DNA from: a virus
Virus record (IMG/VR): IMGVR_UViG_3300030520_000055
Coordinates: 1-42,522 of that record
DNA: 42,522 nucleotides
Direction: 5' to 3' (one strand)
Positions 14,729 through 22,790 of this stretch are shown piece by piece (within the stretch, counting starts at the first letter, position 1; each line of letters begins with the position of its first letter). Made by a program: the position numbers and the translations under genes. Below the pieces are notes generated by a model, which was not told the origin of the DNA, searched no databases, and saw only the letters and a program-made list of their open reading frames with translations.

Positions 14729-16015
14729 ATGACCGCTCACGCCAAGTTCGGCGGCTCGTCCGCCTACCGCTGGTTGCAATGCCCCGGCAGCATCCGCCTC
14801 TCCGAGGGCATCGCCGACAAGGGCTCGTCGGTATATGCCGACGAGGGCACCTTCGCCCACGCGCTCGCCGAGAAGTGCTTGCTGGAGAGCGCGGTCGTCG
14901 CCGACGGCTATCTCGGCGTCGTGATCCCTCACCAGACGCTCGCCAGCAAGAAGCCTGTCACGCAGGAGATGATCGACGCGGTCAATGTTTACCTCGCCGC
15001 GGTATGGGCAGAGGTCGATCGCGACGACATCACCTATCTTTGCGTCGAGGAGCGCTTCGAGTTGGCGATCCCCGGCGCGGAGGGCGAGGTCTTCGGCACC
15101 AACGACGCGACGACCTTTTCCCACGTCACCGGCAAGCTGACGATCTTCGACTACAAGCACGGCCAGGGTAAGGCCGTGTTCGCCCGCGACAATCCGCAGC
15201 TCAAATTCTACGCGGCCGGCGCGGTGTCCAACCATCCCGAATGGGAGGTCAAGTCGATCGAGCTGGTCATCGTCCAGCCGCGCTGCACGATGCACGACGA
15301 GCGCGGCGGGGTTGACCGTTGGGAGATGCCGATCGACGAGCTGGTCGACTTCCCGTGGAACATAGAGGTCGCGGTCAAGGACGCCAAGTCCGACGCCCCG
15401 ACCTTTGCCGCCGGCACCCAATGCGACTGGTGCCCGGCCAAGGACGTCTGCACCGTGCGCGAGAAACTGTTCCTCGCAGCCGCGGCGCTGGAGCTGGAGT
15501 CTTTATCCCAATTAGGCCCTATGGACCTCCCGACGTTGGAGATTACCGTAGACGACATTAGAGATGAGGCAGAGCGGTTCAAAAACGTTACGCATATGGC
15601 CGCTATCTTACATGCCTACGATCTCTTCTTGACCCCATGGGTGAAAGGCATCCGCGAGAAACTCGACGCGATGGTCATGGCGGGCGACACGGTCCCCGGC
15701 CGCAAGCTGGTCGAGAAGATCGGGTCGAGGAAGTGGGTTGAGGCAAAGACCCCCGAGTTGCTCGACACGCTCGACATGTACGGCCTGCCCCTCGACGAGG
15801 CGATGCCGCGCAAGCTGCTCAACATCACCGGCATGGAGAAGGCGCTCAAGCATCTTCTCGACGTCAAGACCTTCACCCAGGCCAAGAACGACCTCACGGT
15901 CAACTTCATGGTCAAGGAATCGAGCGGCCTTACGGTCGTCGATGAAAGCGATCGACGCCCTGCGGTCGCTGCCAACGGAGACATGCAGGGCTTTGTTTTC
16001 GAGACGGAGGAATAG
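14729..16015 (+). CDS. DUF2800 protein (Cas4/RecB-like nuclease family)
   Basis: This is a 428-residue protein that begins with the DUF2800 pattern: FGGSSAYRWLQCPGSIRLSE, then EGTFAHALAEKCL, then a nuclease-like strand with D and K residues (LTIFDYKHGQGK, where DYK resembles the PD-(D/E)XK motif). A cysteine cluster near residues 232-246 (CDWCPAKDVC) suits an Fe-S or zinc site as in Cas4/AddB-type nucleases. It is usually found with DUF2815 and phage DNA polymerase, as here, and probably processes DNA ends in replication or recombination. Bases 15499-15615 are less GC-rich with rare codons. Confidence 0.85.
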   Translation: MTAHAKFGGSSAYRWLQCPGSIRLSEGIADKGSSVYADEGTFAHALAEKCLLESAVVADGYLGVVIPHQTLASKKPVTQEMIDAVNVYLAAVWAEVDRDDITYLCVEERFELAIPGAEGEVFGTNDATTFSHVTGKLTIFDYKHGQGKAVFARDNPQLKFYAAGAVSNHPEWEVKSIELVIVQPRCTMHDERGGVDRWEMPIDELVDFPWNIEVAVKDAKSDAPTFAAGTQCDWCPAKDVCTVREKLFLAAAALELESLSQLGPMDLPTLEITVDDIRDEAERFKNVTHMAAILHAYDLFLTPWVKGIREKLDAMVMAGDTVPGRKLVEKIGSRKWVEAKTPELLDTLDMYGLPLDEAMPRKLLNITGMEKALKHLLDVKTFTQAKNDLTVNFMVKESSGLTVVDESDRRPAVAANGDMQGFVFETEE

Positions 16016-16017
16016 AG

Positions 16018-16707
16018 ATGTTGATGGCAGATACGAAGATGTCGGACGCCTGGATTGCGGATATGTGGAAGAAGTTCCCGTGCCGCCCATCGCCGACCGT
16101 GGAAGGCAACTTCCTCACCGGCCCCGTTCGCCTGTCCTACCCCAAGCTGTTCGAGCGCGGTAAGGCGCGCAAGGACGGCTCGCAGGGCGACTATGGTGTG
16201 CTGGCGCTGGCCCCCGAAGGCGCCGACATTTCCCTCCTCGAGCGCGCGTGCGCGGATGCGATCATCGCCAAATGGCCGAACGCCGGTAAGCCCGGCGGCC
16301 CCAAGGTCAAGCGTGCGATCAAGGACCAGGAAGACCTCCAGGGGCGGCCCGGCACGATGGCGGGCTCGAAGATGTTCAACGCCAACGCCAAGAAGCAGGC
16401 GCCGGGGATCTTCGACCACTTCAACAAGAAACTGGAGAACCGCGACGCGGTCTATCCCGGCTGTTGGGCGATCCTCGTCGTGCGGCCCTACACCTATGAC
16501 GTCGACAACCAGAAGGGGGTCACCTTCGGCCTCCAGTCGGTCACCATCCTGCCGATCGAAGACATCGACATCGGCACGGGCACGTCGGGCTCGGCGAAGG
16601 AATATGAGGGCATGGACCTCTCGGGCTTCGCCGACCCCAATGCGGTGTTCGGGGCGGGTGGTGACGCAGGCGAGGACAAGGCCGCGCTCGACGAACTCTA
16701 CGGCTGA
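16018..16707 (+). CDS. DUF2815 single-stranded-DNA-binding-type protein
   Basis: This is a 229-residue protein two bases after the DUF2800 gene. It has the DUF2815 pattern: TGPVRLSYPKLFERGKARKDGSQG near the N-terminus in outline, a PGGP..KRAIKDQEDL middle, and AGSKMFNANAKKQAPGIFD followed by YPGCWAILVVRPYTYD. The family is linked with single-stranded DNA binding in phages. The acidic, Gly-rich C-terminal tail is also typical of SSBs. ATG 16018 has GGAGG seven bases before it; ATG 16024 is also possible. Confidence 0.85.
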   Translation: MLMADTKMSDAWIADMWKKFPCRPSPTVEGNFLTGPVRLSYPKLFERGKARKDGSQGDYGVLALAPEGADISLLERACADAIIAKWPNAGKPGGPKVKRAIKDQEDLQGRPGTMAGSKMFNANAKKQAPGIFDHFNKKLENRDAVYPGCWAILVVRPYTYDVDNQKGVTFGLQSVTILPIEDIDIGTGTSGSAKEYEGMDLSGFADPNAVFGAGGDAGEDKAALDELYG

Positions 16708-16709
16708 TC

Positions 16710-16892
16710 GTGGCCGCGTCCACGAAGGACGGGACGGTGAAGGTGTCGTGCGACAAGTGCGGCACCTTAGCCCCTCCCGCCAAGACCATCCTCAAGGCGC
16801 ACGGGTTGATCCGTCTCGGCTGGTATTGCAGCGGCGGGACGCATCTCTGCCCGGGGTGCCCGCATCCGGGAGGCGGCTATGGCCGTATTTAA
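16710..16892 (+). CDS. Small zinc-ribbon-like protein
   Basis: This is a 60-residue protein with two cysteine pairs, CDKC near residue 14 and CPGCP near residue 47, plus another Cys at 40. The layout is that of a zinc ribbon. GTG 16710 starts two bases after the DUF2815 stop. It could bind DNA or support the neighbouring polymerase; no family is certain. It overlaps the next gene by 14 bases. Confidence 0.65.
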   Translation: MAASTKDGTVKVSCDKCGTLAPPAKTILKAHGLIRLGWYCSGGTHLCPGCPHPGGGYGRI

Positions 16893-17079
16893 GATGGGCG
16901 GTGTACATGCCAGCGCTGGTGCCAAGGAAACGCAGAAAGGTTGGGTGTCAGTTCATCAAGTCGCCGGAGGTGTTCAACTTCGGGTTCCGGCCGATCATTG
17001 GCCGATCATGACCGTCGAGGAGGCCTTGTCTCTTGCCGGCCAGATCATGGCCCTTGCGCAGAACTACCCGAACAAATGA
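16879..17079 (+). CDS. Small hypothetical protein before DNA polymerase
   Basis: This is a 66-residue protein with a strand-rich first half (WVSVHQVAGGVQLRVPADHW) and a C-terminal helix (TVEEALSLAGQIMALAQNY). Its stop overlaps the DNA polymerase start (ATGA). It is tightly coupled to replication genes, but no family is recognised. Confidence 0.7.
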   Translation: MAVFKMGGVHASAGAKETQKGWVSVHQVAGGVQLRVPADHWPIMTVEEALSLAGQIMALAQNYPNK

Positions 17080-19136
17080 CCGTCTCCTCCCTTGATTACG
17101 AGACGCGGTCGCCCGTCGACCTGCGCGCCTGCGGGCTGTTCGTTTATTTCGAGCATCCCGCGACCAAGGCCCTGTGCCTTGCGTGGCGCGTGGGCGCGGA
17201 CAGCGTACAGGGGTGGGAGCCCGGCGACCCCGACCCCGAGCCGCTGCTCCAGTACATCCGCGACGGGGGCATCGTGCGGGCTTGGAACGTCGCCTTCGAC
17301 CGGAACTGTTGGAACACGCAGGCGCCCGCCCATTGGCCCCGTCTCCCGATCGAACAAACGGAGTGCGTCATGGCGCGCGCCGCGGTGATGACCTTGCCGC
17401 AGTCGCTGGAGATGGCGGGCAAGGTGCTCGGCGCACGCATCCAGAAGGACAAGGAGGGCGCTGCGATCATGAAGCGGCTGTGCGCCCCCATCCACACCGG
17501 CGACTGTCACGCCTGCGGCGGTGTAGGCATAGATTGCCCCGAGTGCGTCGGCGGCGTCGAGTATATCTTCGAGGAAGACCCGAAGCTCCACGCGCGCAAC
17601 CTCGCCTATTGCAAGGTCGACGTCGCCTCCGAGCGCGAGATCGACCACGCCATCCCGCGCCTGACGCCGTCCGAGCGCAAAGTGTGGATCTTGGACCAGA
17701 AGATCAATGAGCGCGGCGTCATGGTCGACGTGCCGCTGGTCCGCAAAGCGCTGGCCGCGGTCACGCTGGCAGTCGGCCGCGCCGACGAGCGCCTTGCCGA
17801 GATCACCGGCGGCGACGTCACCAAGGCGTCGCAGGCGGCCCGCCTGCTGGCATGGCTCGGTAAGCGCGGGATCGTGGCGGGCAGCATGAGCAAGGGCGCG
17901 CACGCCGAGCTGCTGGTCTGGTCCGATCTCAACGAAGACCCCGTCGCGCGCGAAGCGATCGAGCTGCGCCGCGAAGCCGGCAAATCCTCCAACGCCAAGT
18001 TCAACGCGATCCTCAATCAGGTCTGCGCCGACGGGCGCGTGCGCGGGTCGCTGCGCTACCATGGCGCCTCGACCGGCCGTTGGGCGGGGTCGGGCATCCA
18101 GCCGCAGAATTTCCCGCGCGCGGGCAAGATCGCGCAGGTCAAGGAAGCGCTCGAGATCATCCGCTCGGGGAAGACCGCCGAAGCGATCGTCGACGGCATC
18201 GAACTGGAGATCGGGCCCGCGCTCGGGCTACTCTCGCGGTGCCTGCGCGCGATGCTCATTGCAGCACCCGGCACGCGCTTCATGGGCGGCGACTATTCCA
18301 ACATCGAAGGACGAGTCAATGCGTGGTTGGCGGGAGAAGCCTGGAAGATCGATGCCTTCTCGGACTTCGACAAAGGAGTGGGCGCTGACCTTTATATTCG
18401 CGCTTATGCTGCTGCTTTCGATATACCTGAACACCTAGTCGACGACCACCAGCGCCAGATAGGCAAGGTCATGGAGCTGTCCATGGGCTACCAGGGCGGC
18501 TGGCGCGCCTTCGAGAAGATGGGCGCCAACTACGGGGTGTCGGTCGGCAAGGAGCGCGGCGAGGAACTCAAGCGCGCGTGGCGCGCGGCGCATCCGGAGA
18601 TCGAGCGGAGCTGGTACGAGCTCCAGCAAGGCGCGATCGACGCGGTGAACTACAAGGGCTCGACGGTGACCTGCCTCGACGGCAAGGTCTCGTACAAGGT
18701 GCAGGGCAACGCGCTGTGGTGCCTGCTCCCGTCGGCCCGCCCGCTGGTCTATCTCTCCCCGCGTATCGTCGAGGGGACGATATGGGACGAGGACGCCGAG
18801 GCGTTCGTGCCCACGGGGAGACCTCAGGTCGCCTTCATGGGTACGGAGAGCGCTACGAAGCGCTGGACGCTCCAGCGGCTCTACGGCGGGCTCCAGTGCG
18901 AGAACATCGTGCAGGCGACCGCGCGCGACGTCCTGGTCCACGGGATGCACGCGCTGGAAGAGGGCGGCTACCCGACGGTGCTGACCATCCACGACGAAAA
19001 CCTCAACGAGGTGCCCGACGGTTTCGGTAGCCTCGACGACTACACCGCGCGCATGGTCCGCAAGGATCGTTGGTATCGCGATCTCCCCGTCGCCGTGGCG
19101 ACGTGGGAAGGTCCGAGATATGGATTGAACAAATGA
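17076..19136 (+). CDS. Family A DNA polymerase with 3'-5' exonuclease
   Basis: This 686-residue polymerase would copy the phage genome. The exonuclease domain shows D7/E9 (DYETRS), D75 and D182. Polymerase motif A is GGDYSNIEGR (D406), motif B is RQIGKVMELSMGYQGG (R460, K464, Y472), and motif C is TIHDEN (H639, D640). Between exonuclease and polymerase, C144, C147, C154 and C157 form a CxxC-x6-CxxC cluster likely to bind zinc; textbook Pol I lacks this. ATG 17076 gives an ATGA overlap and places the exonuclease at the N-terminus. A short less GC-rich patch sits at about 18375-18440. Confidence 0.95.
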   Translation: MTVSSLDYETRSPVDLRACGLFVYFEHPATKALCLAWRVGADSVQGWEPGDPDPEPLLQYIRDGGIVRAWNVAFDRNCWNTQAPAHWPRLPIEQTECVMARAAVMTLPQSLEMAGKVLGARIQKDKEGAAIMKRLCAPIHTGDCHACGGVGIDCPECVGGVEYIFEEDPKLHARNLAYCKVDVASEREIDHAIPRLTPSERKVWILDQKINERGVMVDVPLVRKALAAVTLAVGRADERLAEITGGDVTKASQAARLLAWLGKRGIVAGSMSKGAHAELLVWSDLNEDPVAREAIELRREAGKSSNAKFNAILNQVCADGRVRGSLRYHGASTGRWAGSGIQPQNFPRAGKIAQVKEALEIIRSGKTAEAIVDGIELEIGPALGLLSRCLRAMLIAAPGTRFMGGDYSNIEGRVNAWLAGEAWKIDAFSDFDKGVGADLYIRAYAAAFDIPEHLVDDHQRQIGKVMELSMGYQGGWRAFEKMGANYGVSVGKERGEELKRAWRAAHPEIERSWYELQQGAIDAVNYKGSTVTCLDGKVSYKVQGNALWCLLPSARPLVYLSPRIVEGTIWDEDAEAFVPTGRPQVAFMGTESATKRWTLQRLYGGLQCENIVQATARDVLVHGMHALEEGGYPTVLTIHDENLNEVPDGFGSLDDYTARMVRKDRWYRDLPVAVATWEGPRYGLNK

Positions 19137-19615
19137 GCCATTGGGAGAAATCGAAGGGTGCTTCCGACGAATGGTACACGCCCGCCTATATCTTCGAGGC
19201 GCTCGGCGAACGGTTCAATCTGGACGTGGCGCACCCGGCTGTCACTCATCCGATCACGCCGTGCGGCGTTTGGTATGACGATCACGGTCTCTATCGGGAC
19301 TGGATAGGCTTCGTATGGATGAACCCGCCGTTTGGCGGTCGTAATTCCCTAGAGCGGTGGCTTCGTCGGTTCTTCGATCACGGTAACGGGATCGCGCTGA
19401 CGCCGGATCGCACGTCGGCACCGTGGTTCCGAGAAGCGTGGGGGCGCGCAGACCTAGCCTTGTTTACGCCAAAGGTGCGATTCATCCGCCCCAATGGCTC
19501 GACCGGGGATTCGCCTTCCAATGGCACAACCCTTTGGGCGTCTGGAGCCAGAGCCGTTGAGGCTCTGCGACGCGCCCGCTCTCTCGGCATCCTCGCGAAA
19601 CCGGAAAGACTATGA
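19133..19615 (+). CDS. Phage Dam-like DNA adenine methyltransferase
   Basis: This 160-residue protein has the pattern of phage DNA N6-adenine methyltransferases (Dam family): an N-terminal SDEWYTP binding motif and the catalytic MNPPFGG near residue 65. The length is normal for this short family. It would methylate adenine, probably GATC-like sites, although the recognition site cannot be read from sequence. ATG 19133 overlaps the polymerase stop by four bases. It adds a second kind of DNA methylation beside the cytosine enzyme. Confidence 0.88.
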   Translation: MSHWEKSKGASDEWYTPAYIFEALGERFNLDVAHPAVTHPITPCGVWYDDHGLYRDWIGFVWMNPPFGGRNSLERWLRRFFDHGNGIALTPDRTSAPWFREAWGRADLALFTPKVRFIRPNGSTGDSPSNGTTLWASGARAVEALRRARSLGILAKPERL

Positions 19616-19851
19616 CCGACCTCACTCCTCGCCAAGCGTCCCTCGTGTCGTTGTTCGCCGAGCCCTGCGCCGACGTCAGCATCGAGATCCTCTTCCGCGA
19701 GTTCTTCGACCGCGCGCCCGAGCCCCACATGGAGCGCCGCGCGATGCAGCAACAGCTCGGGCCGTATATCAAGGCGATCAACGATCGCGGCGGCCCGGTC
19801 CGGATCATCCCCGGCGTCGCGCGCGGCACCTATCGCCTGATCCGGAACTGA
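19612..19851 (+). CDS. Small winged-helix-like DNA-binding protein
   Basis: This is a 79-residue protein. Its last part, GPYIKAINDRGGPVRIIPG followed by VARGTYRL, resembles the end of the trans_reg_C winged helix (recognition helix, then a beta hairpin ending in G..RGTYRL). It could be a transcription regulator of the replication module, or a replication accessory. It overlaps the Dam stop by four bases (ATGA). Confidence 0.6.
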   Translation: MTDLTPRQASLVSLFAEPCADVSIEILFREFFDRAPEPHMERRAMQQQLGPYIKAINDRGGPVRIIPGVARGTYRLIRN

Positions 19852-19855
19852 CCTC

Positions 19856-21661
19856 GTGGCGATGGTCGACCATGCGCTCGCGCTGGCCGCGCGGGGGATA
19901 CCGGTCTTCCCCCTCGTCAAGGGGGGCACGACGCCCCGCGACAAGGGCTTCTACAATTTCGCGACCACCGACCCCGACAAGGTGCGCCAGCTTTGGGGTT
20001 CGGGGGAATGGAACGTAGGCGTCTCGACCGGCAACGGGCTGGTCGGCGTCGACGTCGATGTAAAAGGAGGCAAGGATGGATTGGCTTCGTTCGATCTGGC
20101 AGGCTTTTCTGCTGAAACGTTTACAGTCGTCACTCGCTCGGGCGGGTTTCACTATTATTATCGGACGAGCACCGACGTCCGCAATGCCGCAGATATGCTT
20201 GGACCCGGGTCGGGACTGGACGTTCGGGGGCATCACGGCTTCCTTGTCGGCCCCGGGTCCGTCACAGAGTCGGGGAGTTATCGAATTGAACGTGAAGCTC
20301 CAGTCTTACCTTTAGAGGGCCCTTGCCTCTCCCTCCTCAAGACCACGCACAGGGCCCGTACGCGCCGCCAAGACGTCCCCGACGACGAGGCGGCTAGGGT
20401 AGCGGCGTCCGCCTATCTGATCGAGGCTCCTGCGGCCGTACAGGGCCAGTCCGGAGACGCGACGACCTTCAAGGTGGCGTGCGCGGTGCGCGACTGCGGT
20501 GTCGGCCCCGACACCTGCCTCGACCTCATGCTCGACGAGTGGAATTTCCGCTGTGTGCCCCAATGGGAGCCCGAAGCCTTGGAGCAGAAGGTCTTGAACG
20601 CCTACGCCTACGCGTCGGGGAGCGGGGTCGAGCAGTATCCGGATGGCCCGGGGCCGATCGACATCATCCCGCCGACCGGCGCCGAAGGGCGTGCCTGGTA
20701 TCGCCATGGCGACCCGTGGATATCGAACCATCGTTGGCTGATCTACAAGACCCTCCCCGCCGTGGGCGTCGCGCTGCTCGTCGGTCCGTCAGGATCGGGC
20801 AAGTCCTTCCTTTCGACCTATCTTTCCGAGTGCGTTGCCACGGGGCAGGACTTCTTCGGTAACGAGGTCGAGGAGCGTGGCGGGTCGATCATCCTCGCCG
20901 GCGAGGCCTTCACGTCGCTCGCGCCCCGGTTGAGCACGCTCGGGGGCGGCAAGCCGCTACCGATCAGCGCGACGCCCGTCGACCTGCTCCGCGACGCCGG
21001 CAACTGGCATCGGATCATCCAGGCGATCGATCTGGAGCGCGCCTACATATTGGGCCAGCACGCTATGCCGGTCCGCATCATCACCGTGGACACCGTACCG
21101 GCCGCCGGCCTGCTCGAGGACGAGAACGACAACGTCGAGGTGACGGCGATGATGAAGATGAAGCTCGCCAAGCTCGCCGAAGCCTACCAGTGCCTCGTCA
21201 TCGCCCTTGTGCATCCGCCCAAGAGCGGCGGCCCCGACCCGCGCGGCGGCGGCGCCTTCCGGGGCTCGGCGGATTATGTCCTGCACGTCGACCGGGTCGG
21301 CAAGGCCAAGGCGCGGCGGCTGGAGATCACCAAGTCGCGTGACGACAGCGAGCGCGTGCTCGGCGGCTTCACGCTGCGCGTCGTCGAGGTCGGCCGGGAC
21401 CATAAGGACCGGGCGATCGAGACCTGCGTCGTCGAGGCGTCGACGGAGGCGCCTCGGGGGCGAGCGCCGGCGGGGTATGAAACCTTCATGGGCATCGTCA
21501 TGTCCTGCGTCACCGACACGCGGGCAAGTCTTCGCATCCATGTCGGAGACGACTATACCGACGAGCAATTCGAGAAGCTCTACGCCTACGGTTTGGGCAT
21601 CGACTATCAGGAGGACGACCATGGCATCATCTCTCGTACCCCCCTCAACCTTGAAGCCTGA
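19856..21661 (+). CDS. Primase-polymerase/helicase fusion
   Basis: This is a 601-residue protein with two parts. Residues 1-150 are a bifunctional primase-polymerase domain: VGVDVDVKGG gives acidic D66 and D68, GGFHYYYR gives H99, and DVRGHHGFLVGPGS closes the site. Residues 290-500 are a RepA/AAA_25-type helicase: Walker A GPSGSGKS (310-317), Walker B IITVDTV (408-414) and the sensor-like LVHPPKS. It would prime and unwind DNA at the fork. GTG 19856 or ATG 19862 may be the start. Bases 20055-20330 include several less GC-rich stretches. Confidence 0.85.
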   Translation: MAMVDHALALAARGIPVFPLVKGGTTPRDKGFYNFATTDPDKVRQLWGSGEWNVGVSTGNGLVGVDVDVKGGKDGLASFDLAGFSAETFTVVTRSGGFHYYYRTSTDVRNAADMLGPGSGLDVRGHHGFLVGPGSVTESGSYRIEREAPVLPLEGPCLSLLKTTHRARTRRQDVPDDEAARVAASAYLIEAPAAVQGQSGDATTFKVACAVRDCGVGPDTCLDLMLDEWNFRCVPQWEPEALEQKVLNAYAYASGSGVEQYPDGPGPIDIIPPTGAEGRAWYRHGDPWISNHRWLIYKTLPAVGVALLVGPSGSGKSFLSTYLSECVATGQDFFGNEVEERGGSIILAGEAFTSLAPRLSTLGGGKPLPISATPVDLLRDAGNWHRIIQAIDLERAYILGQHAMPVRIITVDTVPAAGLLEDENDNVEVTAMMKMKLAKLAEAYQCLVIALVHPPKSGGPDPRGGGAFRGSADYVLHVDRVGKAKARRLEITKSRDDSERVLGGFTLRVVEVGRDHKDRAIETCVVEASTEAPRGRAPAGYETFMGIVMSCVTDTRASLRIHVGDDYTDEQFEKLYAYGLGIDYQEDDHGIISRTPLNLEA

Positions 21662-22094
21662 TCCCGACGGCGTAACGCTGATCGCGGACTTCGAGCAGTA
21701 TTGCGGGCGTGCCTACAAGCCGATCCCGACCGACCCCTGGACCATCGGCTACGGCTATACAGGCCCCGACGTGCACCCCGGGCTGGTGTGGACGCCGGCC
21801 TATGCCTGGACCCGTCTTCTCTCCCGGGTCAACGATGCGGCGGACAGCGTGCGCGCGCTGCTCACCGGGCCGACGTCGCAGGCGCAGTTCGACGCGCTGG
21901 TGTCGCTCGGCTACAATGTCGGCGCGGGCGCGCTGCACGGGTCCGACATCCTCGCCATGCACAACCGGGGCTTGTGGAGCCACGCCGCGTCGCAGTTCCC
22001 CTTGTGGGACCATAGTGGGGGGCACGTCGTCAACGGTCTGCTCGCGCGCCGTATCAAGGAGCAGACACTCTATCTTTCCGGGAGCCCGACATGA
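21621..22094 (+). CDS. Endolysin (GH24-like lysozyme)
   Basis: This 157-residue protein resembles T4-type lysozymes: the N-terminal catalytic Glu in ADFEQYCG, then Asp in PTDPWTIGYG with the Thr that follows, and the C-terminal FDALVSLGYNVG helix. It would cleave peptidoglycan at the end of infection. It has no signal peptide, so it needs a holin or other export. ATG 21621 follows GGAGG and overlaps the primase gene end by 41 bases. It lies in the early strand block, away from the holin-like gene. Confidence 0.88.
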   Translation: MASSLVPPSTLKPDPDGVTLIADFEQYCGRAYKPIPTDPWTIGYGYTGPDVHPGLVWTPAYAWTRLLSRVNDAADSVRALLTGPTSQAQFDALVSLGYNVGAGALHGSDILAMHNRGLWSHAASQFPLWDHSGGHVVNGLLARRIKEQTLYLSGSPT

Positions 22095-22342
22095 CCGACA
22101 CCGTCTTCAAGCTGCGCGCGGTCGACCCGCCGAAGGATGCGCCAACGCTGACCGACCAGCTTCGCATCCTCGCCAACGCGATCGAGGAAGGCGGCGACGC
22201 TCCCGATACCCTGCTCGTCATCACGCTCGGGGCGAAGGACGGCTTCACCTTCCTCGGGCACTCGACGATCGGCGCCGACCCCGGACCGTTCGCCCACATC
22301 GGCGTCCTCGAAGCGGTGAAGAAGTCTATCCTTGGTGGGTGA
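22091..22342 (+). CDS. Hypothetical protein at the end of the early block
   Basis: This is an 83-residue protein coupled to the endolysin by an ATGA overlap. Strand and helix segments alternate (TLTDQLRILANAIEEGG, DTLLVITLGAKDGFTFLG). It has no recognised motif. It is the last gene of the plus strand, and its stop overlaps the stop of the opposing late gene by 17 bases, leaving no space for a classical terminator between them. Confidence 0.75.
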   Translation: MTDTVFKLRAVDPPKDAPTLTDQLRILANAIEEGGDAPDTLLVITLGAKDGFTFLGHSTIGADPGPFAHIGVLEAVKKSILGG

Positions 22343-22790
22343 GCACGCGTCGGGTCGTCTTGATGTCGTCGAGGATCGACCCGAGCTTGTCCGCGGACTT
22401 CTTCTTCATGGCGCTGGAGTCGACGCGCATCGCGGCGGTCATCATGCTCGACATGACCTGCTGCTTGGCGACCATGACCCGGATGAAATTGGCGTCGTCC
22501 TTGTCGAGGTCCATGTCCATGACCTGCTTGGCGAAGGCGAACACCTGATCGAGGATCGCGTTGAACTGCTCGGGGCGTTCGCCCTTTAGAAGGTCAAACC
22601 GGTCGCGAAGCCCATCGCCTGCAAGACCGGGATCTGCTCCTTCAAGCGGCTCCCGATGTCGTTGCGCCAGAAAGGGCTGTTCGGCATCTCGATCGTGTTC
22701 AGTATTCGATACGCGCGTGATCGCGCCCGTCGCACGGTCTCGCCTGTACCCGATGCCACCAGAACGTAGTCGCCCGCCGTCACCACGCAT
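22326..22790 (-). CDS. Hypothetical helical protein with unresolved start
   Basis: The coding-like part is the last ~90 codons (from about 22600 down): helical, with many Met, Lys and Asp residues (FAFAKQVMDMDLDKDDANF, VAKQQVMSSMMTAAM). The only ATG (22790) would overlap 205 bp of the ATP-grasp gene and gives N-terminal residues that look like a frame shadow. No canonical start exists near the ATP-grasp stop; the nearest GTG is 22544. A non-AUG start, an overlapping start or an assembly frameshift are all possible. The frame is -1 relative to the ATP-grasp gene. Confidence 0.5.
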   Translation of the reverse strand: MRGDGGRLRSGGIGYRRDRATGAITRVSNTEHDRDAEQPFLAQRHREPLEGADPGLAGDGLRDRFDLLKGERPEQFNAILDQVFAFAKQVMDMDLDKDDANFIRVMVAKQQVMSSMMTAAMRVDSSAMKKKSADKLGSILDDIKTTRRVLTHQG

